From Hamiltosporidium magnivora (lineage: Eukaryota > Microsporidia > Dubosqiidae): a stretch of 10,681 nucleotides of DNA. Under the pieces are notes generated by a model, which saw only the letters and a list, made by a program, of their open reading frames with translations, did no database searches and was not told where the DNA came from. This document shows, piece after piece, positions 1 through 6,510 of this stretch. The position numbers were made by a program, and so were the translations under genes. Where the stretch lies: assembly GCA_004325065.1 (NCBI GenBank), contig PITI01000576.1:1-10681 (forward strand), written 5' to 3'. Positions within the stretch are counted from its first letter, which is position 1. Each line of letters starts with the position of its first letter.

Positions 1-184
1 TTTTTAAGATTTTTATATGTCTTTTACCTCTTTAACCACTACTGTCTCTAGAAATAAAAGTATAAAAATAAAATTTTAGTATTTTTTTAAGATTTTTATA
101 TGTCTTTTACCTCTTTAACCACTACTGTCTCTAGAAATAAAAGTATAAAAATAAAATTTTAGTATTTTTTTAAGATTTTTATAT
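1..184. repeat. 83-bp tandem satellite, about 2.2 copies, open to the left
   Basis: The block aagatttttatatg starts at 6, 89 and 172, an exact period of 83 bases. The first two full units are identical as far as I can read. The third copy stops matching after position 184. Each unit has a T-run, a less AT-rich core (acctctttaaccactactg) and an A-rich tail. The array begins at the window edge, so more copies probably lie upstream. I see no coding potential. Identical copies suggest recent expansion or homogenisation; a subtelomeric or intergenic satellite is possible but cannot be decided here. Confidence 0.95.
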
Positions 185-451
185 TAAGAAGATAATATAT
201 TGGTTATAAATGTGTATGTTATTGATTTGAGAAGAATATAAAGGGATTTATTGTGTTCTATGTGTATATAATAATGAATTGTAAAATTAAACTTTTTTTT
301 TATAGTGATTTGTATCAAATATATTTTTTTAGATTTTATATAAATTGTAACAGATGTACTATGAAATAAGATTTTTGGTGAAAGTGAGTATTTTAGAATA
401 AAATATATATTAACATGTATATCTTATTTCTTTTTTTTGGTAATAGGATGG

Positions 452-491
452 TTTAAGTAAAAAAAATCGGTTTTTTAAGTTTTTACTTAAA
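452..491. repeat. Short AT-rich inverted repeat (12-bp arms)
   Basis: The arm tttaagtaaaaa at 452-463 is the reverse complement of tttttacttaaa at 480-491, with a 16-base loop between. The right arm runs into the first copy of the next direct repeat. In DNA this AT-rich a 12-bp stem can arise by chance, so no function is claimed. Confidence 0.5.
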
Positions 492-603
492 TATGAAATA
501 TATATTTAGATAGATAAAGATTTGATTGTAAAAATAAATGAATATTTGGATAAAGAATACTAAATATGAAATATATATTTAGATAGATAAAGATTTAATT
601 GTA
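488..603. repeat. 43-bp direct repeat, two copies 73 bp apart
   Basis: Copies lie at 488-530 and 561-603, both starting taaatatgaaatatatattt. They differ at one base (tttgattg against tttaattg). The last 12 bases of each copy (gatttRattgta) recur a third time at 673-684, where they begin the second unit of the neighbouring 81-bp repeat. The two repeat families are therefore nested into each other, as expected from successive slippage or unequal crossing-over events. Confidence 0.9.
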
Positions 604-753
604 TTAATTGCTTTATGTAATTAAATAATGGTTTTAAATTAAAGATATCCTAATATTAAAGTTATATTTAATGATTTGATTGTATTAAATGCTTTATGTA
701 ATTAAATAATGGTTCTAAATTAAAGATATCTTAATATCAAAGTTATATTTAAA
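592..753. repeat. 81-bp tandem duplication, two diverged copies
   Basis: Units at 592-672 and 673-753 share the core gctttatgtaattaaataat and the tail aaagttatattta, with about six substitutions. This duplication is older than the identical 83-bp satellite at the left edge. Its first 12 bases overlap the end of the preceding 43-bp repeat. Confidence 0.9.
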
Positions 754-783
754 TAGATGTGTTCGATCTATTTATAAATAATT

Positions 784-829
784 ATAATACTATTTAGAAT
801 ATATATAATACTATTTAGAATATATATAA
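784..829. repeat. 21-bp tandem repeat, about 2.2 copies
   Basis: The 21-mer beginning ataatactatttagaatat occurs at 784-804 and again, identically, at 805-825. It is followed by the first four bases of another copy. It is a simple minisatellite in the non-coding leader region of the HAD gene. Confidence 0.9.
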
Positions 830-966
830 GGTTAATTAAAGAATAATTTTTAAATTAAGATAAAATCTATAATTAATTTATTTTTAATTTAGATTAATAT
901 TTAAGGTCTTAAGTTATTAATACAAACTTAGAATGATATATGATTAAAAATGGAATATAAATTTTG

Positions 967-1153
967 AATTATAGATTTCGTTTAATTATAGATTTTGTTT
1001 AATTATAGATCTTAAAGTTTTAATTATAGGTTGAGAATTATAAATTTTGAATTATAAAGTTTTAATTATAGATTTTGTTTAATTATAGATTGAGAATTAT
1101 AAATTTTAAACTATAGATTTTAAATTATAAAGTTTTAATTATAGGTTGAGAAT
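967..1153. repeat. Degenerate aattatagattttgttt minisatellite
   Basis: A 17-mer, aattatagattttgttt, is tandem at 967-983 and 984-1000. It degenerates into 17-20-base variants through 1150. A higher-order repeat is also visible: aaagttttaattataggttg followed by agaat occurs at 1014-1038 and at 1129-1153, 115 bases apart. The array ends about 120 bases upstream of the preferred start codon of the HAD gene (50 bases upstream of the alternative one), so it may overlap its promoter. Confidence 0.85.
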
Positions 1154-1274
1154 GTTTTCTTAGCTTTTAGATTGAATTATAATTATATGTTTAATTTAAA
1201 TTATGGTTTTTGGAATTTTAATTTATAAACCGAAATCTATTTATAATATACAAAATGAGAATGTAAAAGTAAAT

Positions 1275-3056
1275 ATGGAATATAAACGAGTAATAGTTTT
1301 GTTTTTTTGTGTATTGAATATCAGATGCGCGATAAAAGATGAGAGAATAAAGACTTTTGATGAAATACGATTTGAAATGTTACAAGACCCATTTATTTTC
1401 TATATATCTACATACTATTATGATTGTATAAGAATTATGGTATATAAGAAGATGATAGATGATTTGTTTGAATCTTTTCCTATTTCAGAAATAAATGAGG
1501 TGGAATGCGATTTGAATTTTTTTAAAGAACACTATCTAACTGATCCAATTGGAAGTGATATTACACTTTATAAGTTTTTTAAGTATTTCAAGACTAACAC
1601 ATGGGAACTTTGGTCTGAGATGTTTAAATACAGAGTTATTTATGTGATATTTGATTTTTTTAGAGATTATCTGTCAGAGTATTCTGTTTTATTTAACGAA
1701 CATCCTCTTTTTAGAGCGAAAACGATGTCTTTTATGGAAAATTCATATTTAAAAAAGCTGGATGGTAAAGGATATATTAAATCATATGGAGTAAAAGAAC
1801 TAGAAATATTAATTAAGATAAATACAGAGACCTGTGATGATGTCACAACAGTGTTATGTACAGATAATAATACAAATGATATATCTATTGAAGATTCACA
1901 AGTTCCAGAATCTAATGCACAAAGTATAAACACACCACCTGAAAATTCAATCTTTAAGAATAAAACAGAAGCAGATTCCGGCATTTTACCTCAAAAGCAA
2001 GATCAAACCGAATTATTTTCGGATGAAACCACCTTAAGAGAAATAAGTCATCAAAATATTTCGAATCCATTAATTTCATCATCAGCTGATGTTGCTTGTG
2101 ATAAAGCTTATAAATGTATTTTATTGGATTCTCTAGAAACACTATTTTTTGGAGTCATTGGATTTTTTAAAAAAAATATATTGCATAATAACCATAAACT
2201 TCTTTATAACTTTGATTACACAAGTTATAAAAATTCAAATTTATTCGAAACTCATAAAAATCTGTTAAAACAAGACACAAACGCCAAGTCAAAATCCATA
2301 ATATTTGCGTTTTTTTATAAAAAAATGTATGGTGATTATCAAAGCTATTTAAACACGATGTTATCTCATTTGAAAGAAGTGAGTTCCAATAATTTTGAAA
2401 ATCTAACTTATTATTTTCATAAGATGTTAAACTCGCCTGTTTACAAAATTGGAATAACAAAAGATTTATATTATCTTGCAATAGATTCTAAATTTATTCC
2501 ACAAATGAATTATGACGAAAAAGTTTTGGTATTTGATCTAGATGATACGTTATTTCCAACGACATTTTATTTAAGCAATACAAAAGATTTTCTATCCTCA
2601 AATGAAAATAGTGATTTTGATGATTCAGATTATGTCTCGAAACTCGATGTCAAGGAAACTATAGAAGAACTTAAAACAATAAAAATTATAGATCATTTTA
2701 AGAAAAGAAAACAGCTTAAATGGTATTTGAACAATCTACCGTATAAAAAGATTTGTTTAACAAATGCCTCAAAACCCCACGCAGAATTTGCTCTTAAAGC
2801 ATTAGATATCTCTGAGTGCTTTGAATTTGTATTATACAAAGGTATAGATATGAAAAAAGAATGTATGAAACCATATAAATATCCTTTTAAGGTTGTTGAA
2901 ATATTATTGGGGTGTGATCCAAGCAATATATATTTTTATGACGATATTTCTGCTAATTGTGTAACTGCTGATCAGAGGAATTGGAATGCTTTTTTGATTA
3001 ATGAAAATTTGATTGAAACAATCGAGGATTCTTTAAATTCTAGAAATAAGTTTTAA
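1275..3056 (+). CDS. Secreted HAD-family phosphatase, pyrimidine 5'-nucleotidase-like
   Basis: 593 residues from the ATG at 1275. I prefer this start because it gives a textbook signal peptide: basic n-region MEYKR, hydrophobic core VIVLFFCVL and likely cleavage after Ala19. The in-frame ATG at 1203 would add 24 residues (617 in all) and bury it. Residues 20-180 are helical-looking and unrecognised. About 184-274 is a D/N/S/T/E-rich linker with N-glycosylation sequons. The C-terminal part (about 412-588) is a HAD domain. Motif I is FDLDDTLFP, with nucleophile Asp421 and acid/base Asp423. Motif II is LTNAS, with Thr496. The motif III lysine is Lys532 in MKPYKYPF. Motif IV is YFYDDIS, with Asp556 and Asp557. 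The TNASKPHAEFALKAL segment strongly recalls Sdt1/Phm8-type pyrimidine 5'-nucleotidases, which dephosphorylate mononucleotides. All catalytic residues are present, so activity is plausible; the substrate is inferred. Such enzymes are usually only 220-280 residues long. The gene runs tail-to-tail with the Merlin relic about 30 bases downstream. Confidence 0.85.
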   Translation: MEYKRVIVLFFCVLNIRCAIKDERIKTFDEIRFEMLQDPFIFYISTYYYDCIRIMVYKKMIDDLFESFPISEINEVECDLNFFKEHYLTDPIGSDITLYKFFKYFKTNTWELWSEMFKYRVIYVIFDFFRDYLSEYSVLFNEHPLFRAKTMSFMENSYLKKLDGKGYIKSYGVKELEILIKINTETCDDVTTVLCTDNNTNDISIEDSQVPESNAQSINTPPENSIFKNKTEADSGILPQKQDQTELFSDETTLREISHQNISNPLISSSADVACDKAYKCILLDSLETLFFGVIGFFKKNILHNNHKLLYNFDYTSYKNSNLFETHKNLLKQDTNAKSKSIIFAFFYKKMYGDYQSYLNTMLSHLKEVSSNNFENLTYYFHKMLNSPVYKIGITKDLYYLAIDSKFIPQMNYDEKVLVFDLDDTLFPTTFYLSNTKDFLSSNENSDFDDSDYVSKLDVKETIEELKTIKIIDHFKKRKQLKWYLNNLPYKKICLTNASKPHAEFALKALDISECFEFVLYKGIDMKKECMKPYKYPFKVVEILLGCDPSNIYFYDDISANCVTADQRNWNAFLINENLIETIEDSLNSRNKF

Positions 3057-3087
3057 GAATACTCTTACTTGTATCTTTGAATTTTTA

Positions 3088-4005
3088 TAAAGAATTATAA
3101 GCACAATTAAATTCTATTGAAATATAATTTCATGAAATAGCGTATAGAGCATTAAATTCTTGTTTTTTTGTGTTGATTAGTGTTTTAGGTGATTTGGTTT
3201 TCTCTAAAAAAATTATAATATTATTGATAAATGTTATTCATGTTTAAACTTTTATTTAAATCTATTATTTTTAGCTGAGCGTATATAAAAATATATCTTA
3301 TGAGGCAAAATTTCGCGTATAATAAATACAGTCATAACTCGCCTTTTGAGTTAAAGAAATTCTATGAAACAGTCGATAAAGGAAAAAAACGTTTTAGAAT
3401 TTTAGGTCGAAACTAAACAAACTTGCGAATATTATGCCGAAAACTTAAACTCAAGAATCTAGAAATCAGGAATTTCGACACCCTGAGGTAAATATATTTG
3501 GTGTGTAAATATATAATTTTCTACAAGGCTAATTCAAGCTCGAACATCATCTGACTTTAAAGAACATATAAGAAGATCCGAGAAAAAACGCATAGAAGCT
3601 TGATATAATACAACTATAAATTTATCGAGAAACAATTTCTTACTAATAAAACTTACGATAGGAAACTGTACTTTTAAATAATACACTTACATTAAATAAA
3701 ATATTAAAAAGACTTTCTAATTTTTTTTGCAAGATAAGCTCAATCTATACACACTCTACTCTCATTAAACCAAGCGGGCCGAAATTCCATCTTGCCTGCA
3801 ACATCGTTTTGGTCTTAGAAGATCAATTACACATTTTTTATAGCTTAATACACTTTATCATTTTTTAGACCGGTGCTAAAAGTATAAAATTAGGATTTGT
3901 CTTCTTATGGCAAAACTCACGATATATATCATAAGACATGCTCATTCCTTTTTTCCGAAGTCTGGCAGTTTGTATCTCGTCTTCTAAGAGCCCTAAAAAC
4001 CAAGT
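3088..4005 (-). mobile_element. Fossil Merlin/ISXO2-like DDE transposase, heavily decayed
   Basis: No intact ORF exists, but minus-strand segments appear in the order expected for a Merlin transposase of about 300 residues. The N-terminal part FLGLLEDEIQTARLRKKG lies in an open stretch at 4005-3868. Then come RCCRQDGISAR with WFNESRVCID (3772-3743), matching the cysteine-rich 'ISIR..SWF..SR' region after the N-terminal zinc finger. VENYIFTHQIYL followed by GVEI (3524-3471) corresponds to the block holding the first catalytic Asp; here VEI is followed by Pro, so that Asp is lost or displaced. NSKTFF and IDCFIEFL (3401-3354) fit the central core. SPKTLINTKKQEF and NYIS (3192-3118) fit the C-terminal 'ETG..TN.IEG' block. 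At least a dozen stops and several frameshifts separate them. Terminal inverted repeats were not found. The total span of about 920 bases matches a complete transposase, so decay was by point mutation and small indels rather than truncation. Assignment is by eye. Confidence 0.62.
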
Positions 4006-4138
4006 TCAATTTTTCATACATGCTGACTTTAATTCTCAAATGAAAATTTGGTTTCATATAATGTACACTTCAATTTTTTGATTGTGAGCTACCAGCTACC
4101 GCCTGAAGTTTTTATGTCAAAAATTTATAAAAATAATA

Positions 4139-4932
4139 CAGCTAAAATTCATAGAAGAATACTTAGAACAAGCGTAAGTAATATATATTTTAGTCTTGTT
4201 ACATTTTCTCAAAGAAAAAAATAATCTTTTATCTTATTATTTTTCAACTAAAATTTCCTTTCTACAAAATACTCAATGAAATTCAAATTATAAGAACGAG
4301 AGATTACTATGTAAACAAAATAATAACAGGTTAATCTATGTATTTGAAAGTAAATTACTGTGAATTGCAAAAGATGACAACATTTGAAATTCAAAATTTG
4401 ATAATAATTTCTAATAATTAAAGATTAAAGAATTATCTGTTGCAAAAAAACGTTATATGTGATAACTTTTTTACGAAGATTGTCATCAAAAAGATTTAGA
4501 AATCTTTGAATTTGTGTTAAAATATGAAAATTTAAATTCAATTCTTGCTTTCTAAAGAGATTACTTTGTTTAAATCCAAAATATACGATTTTATCAAAAA
4601 AAAATCAAAAAGACATAATGCCTGCAAAAATAAATTGAATAAAAGATAAGCTATTATGACCAATATACATCGAAATCATATATTCTAAACACAATCCATA
4701 ATATCTGAAAGTTAAAGTTGACTTATATAAAACTGAAGTGTATAAGAAACACAAATCGTTAAAAGACTCAATTATATCTTTAAATAAATTTCAACTGAAA
4801 AATCTGGAAAAAAATTGGATAAATGTATTTTCAATAATAATTGTGTTTAAAGATGTAAAAACCGATCTTCTAGAAATTTATTCTGTAGCAGTAGAATTTT
4901 TAGATCCAAATTTATGCTTAAACAGCTATTAA
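4139..4932 (+). pseudogene. Decayed reverse transcriptase domain of the Ty3/gypsy relic
   Basis: Blocks in order: QLKFIEEYLEQA (4139-4174) then FLKEKNN (4205-4225), matching the start of gypsy RT (an 'EYL..G.I' helix followed by 'F..KK'). IAKDDNI (4364-4384) matches the palm segment after the first catalytic Asp. FYEDCHQKDLEIFEFVLKY (4469-4525) sits at the Y-x-D-D catalytic box, with the second Asp replaced by Cys; NLNSI (4529-4543) follows. After a frameshift, VKVDLYKTE (4711-4737) matches the 'I.VD..K..AI' thumb motif that precedes the 'LRSFLGL..YYR' connection. The longest open piece (4702-4929, 76 codons) has no ATG near its start and is only the thumb/connection part, not a separate small gene. 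Catalytic residues are lost, so no activity is expected. Confidence 0.65.
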
Positions 4933-4938
4933 TTTTTT

Positions 4939-5397
4939 TAAGTATTAAAAACAGATTTGAATCAAGTCTGAGCCGGAAGTGTCTTCTGGAAACCTATAAT
5001 AAGATTATGATATATAAAAAACTAATTTGATTTCGTTTTGCTGCCTTCAACTCTTAGATTTATATATAATGGATTTAAAAGTCAATAAATTTGTACCTCG
5101 ACTTTTATAAAATATATAAACTGTTAAATATTTGACTTTTTTTTGCAAAAGTATAAAATAAAAATGATTTATTTATATTCTTACGTGAAGACTACTATTT
5201 CAATCTATGCTATAATTCAATAGCTACATGAATTTTTTTAAAACAAACACGTGAAGCATTATCAAGTATGTTATGAGAATTATATTTGAAATAGCGTGAT
5301 CTTAGTTTTTACAGAAAAAGCAATTTGAACATAGAAATCGGTGGATGGGATAAATATGAAACAATTTGAACTTAAATGAAACCGATTTTTAAAAAAC
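4939..5397 (+). pseudogene. Decayed RNase H domain and linker of the Ty3/gypsy relic
   Basis: In the same frame as the RT thumb, VLKTDLNQV, a stop, then AGSVF (4942-4986) matches the start of gypsy RNase H ('ILTTDAS..G.GAVL'). The first catalytic Asp is retained at 4954-4956. It is preceded by EFLDPNLC (4894-4917), which fits the 'I..PDF...F' strand before it. The following 400 bases are rich in stops. I cannot place the other RNase H catalytic residues, so this part is identified mainly by its position between RT and integrase. Confidence 0.5.
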
Positions 5398-6220
5398 GTT
5401 CTTTTAGATAAACATGCAAAATTAAAAAATTCTGGTGCTTAATTTCTGCCTGCAGAAAATACTAAACAAGTATTTTGGAATTGAAATAATGATATAAAAT
5501 GAGTTATTCATTGAAACAACCGAGGTATTCAAAATAAAAATCTAAAAAGGTGGAAACGAGAGAAATTTCTTTTCGATCTACATATAATTATTCTTCCATG
5601 TATTTTTAATTAAGCTACAGAGTTTTTAAAAATATAAAAAAATAGTCTTTTGAATAGAAAAAAAAAGCATTTATTACACAATACCCGATTAAGGATGGGA
5701 TTAGCTTCTGTTTTTATGTAAATGGTTGTATTTCTTGGAAACTTAAAATTTGAGAATAATCTATTCGTAGAACATCATTTTATATTTAAAAAATCATTTT
5801 AATTTTCATTCTTGTATGTCTTAAAAATTTATTATAATCAAACGCACAAAAAATACGTAATTGGATGTAATAATCTTTTTTTATTTGTAAGTAAAAAGAA
5901 ATAAATTTTTTTTTTTGAAAATTTTTTGAATCATTAGACGGATTAATTTATTAAAAATACAAATCTATCAATAGCTAGTTAGTTAGGATATGTTGCAACT
6001 TAAGAGAAATATGGTTTAAATTATGGGCTTAAAACAAAACAATATTTTCATGATCAATTATAATTCTAAACATTATACTTACAAATTGAATCAAACAGAT
6101 AAATAAAGATAAAAAATGATGACAACCTTGTATATTTTAAAATAAAGAATTTAACAAAAATCTAGATTTTACTCTCAAAACATAACAGATTTTATTAGTG
6201 TTAAATGTACATTTCTTTAC
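5398..6220 (+). pseudogene. Decayed integrase domain of the Ty3/gypsy relic
   Basis: All blocks are in one frame. VLLDKHAKLKNSGA (5398-5439) fits the integrase HHCC zinc-binding segment, with the first His kept and the second changed to Asn. VFWN and NNDIK follow where 'F.W..M..DI' is expected. NKNLKRWKREKF (5533-5568) follows the lost CxxC pair. HLLHNTRLRMGLASVFM (5668-5718) and NNLFVEHHF (5755-5781) fit the catalytic core strands and the helix before the second Asp. NQTHKK (5836-5853) fits the stretch ahead of the catalytic Glu. NDDNLVYFKI (6115-6144) followed by SKHNRFY fits the C-terminal 'GD.V....' / 'GPF/Y' barrel. The catalytic triad is not preserved. Confidence 0.6.
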
Positions 6221-6508
6221 TAATTCTTCCAGAAAATACTATATTATACGAAAATAAAAATCCAAATAATTTTTAAATAAGGTATTGCTAGATATAGTAA
6301 AATATTTTGAATTATGAATATAATAATTTAATAAATAATTTTGATTTTATATCGATATTTGTTAAATATTTTGTACAAATAATCCTATCAGTACTGTGTT
6401 TACCAATTCAACCTTGTTTTTATTTAATTAGATTTAAATAAAATATATAATATACGCTTTGTGTAAAAGAAATGTTTCCTACTAAAATCTAATAAAAACA
6501 AAATTTTA
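6221..6508. other. Short AT-rich spacer
   Basis: About 290 bases between the last integrase-like block and the stop codon of the LRR-like gene. I see no motif, repeat or open frame. It could contain a worn 3' terminal repeat of the gypsy relic, but no matching copy was found upstream. Confidence 0.5.
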
Positions 6509-6510
6509 TT
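6505..6510 (-). terminator. AATAAA polyadenylation-type signal overlapping the stop codon
   Basis: On the minus strand the end of the LRR-like gene reads ATATAATAAAATTTT. The AATAAA shares two bases with the TAA stop (6509-6511), and a second TAA follows immediately. Polyadenylation signals at or overlapping the stop are common in microsporidian genes with very short 3' ends. In DNA this AT-rich the hexamer also arises by chance. Confidence 0.45.

Larger units (their letters stand above)
185..1202. other. Gene-free, repeat-filled spacer
   Basis: No open frame of useful length and no RNA gene was recognised on either strand. Apart from the four repeat patches and one inverted repeat listed separately, the stretch is low-complexity A/T sequence. 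I saw no transposase or polymerase motif here, in contrast to the other spacers of the window. Whatever promoter serves the downstream gene must lie in or after the minisatellite near 967-1153. I see no clear TATA box because everything is AT-rich. Confidence 0.7.
4139..6220 (+). mobile_element. Fossil Ty3/gypsy-type retrotransposon pol (RT-RNase H-integrase)
   Basis: This spacer reads as a decayed pol polyprotein on the plus strand. The order reverse transcriptase, RNase H, integrase is the Ty3/gypsy order; Ty1/copia elements have integrase first. Positions 4139-4552 keep one frame. From 4702 to about 6220 the recognisable blocks all lie in a single other frame, so one net frameshift plus many stops account for the damage. 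No gag or protease was seen upstream, because the Merlin relic ends only 134 bases before. The copy is therefore 5'-truncated or was interrupted. I did not find long terminal repeats. The three domains are described separately. It shares its spacer tail-to-tail with the LRR-like gene, whose stop codon is about 290 bases away. Confidence 0.7.

Noticed and set aside
1..184. CRISPR-like array
   Set aside because: The units are contiguous 83-bp tandem copies without unique spacers, and the genome is eukaryotic.
1667..2926. Several minus-strand open stretches of 60-105 codons inside the HAD gene
   Set aside because: They are antisense shadows of a long gene with intact motifs on the plus strand and show no recognisable domain or start signal.
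3300..3416. 38-codon plus-strand ORF starting with ATG
   Set aside because: Short, no recognisable domain, and antisense to the better supported Merlin transposase blocks.
4738..4932. Possible 64-codon plus-strand gene
   Set aside because: It begins with GTG, has no upstream signal, and its frame extends upstream to 4702 and reads as the thumb/connection part of the Ty3/gypsy reverse transcriptase relic.
3057..6508. tRNA or rRNA genes in the spacers
   Set aside because: The slightly more GC-rich patches (for example 3770-3800 and 4085-4110) do not fold into a cloverleaf by eye and are accounted for by, or adjoin, the transposase relic.
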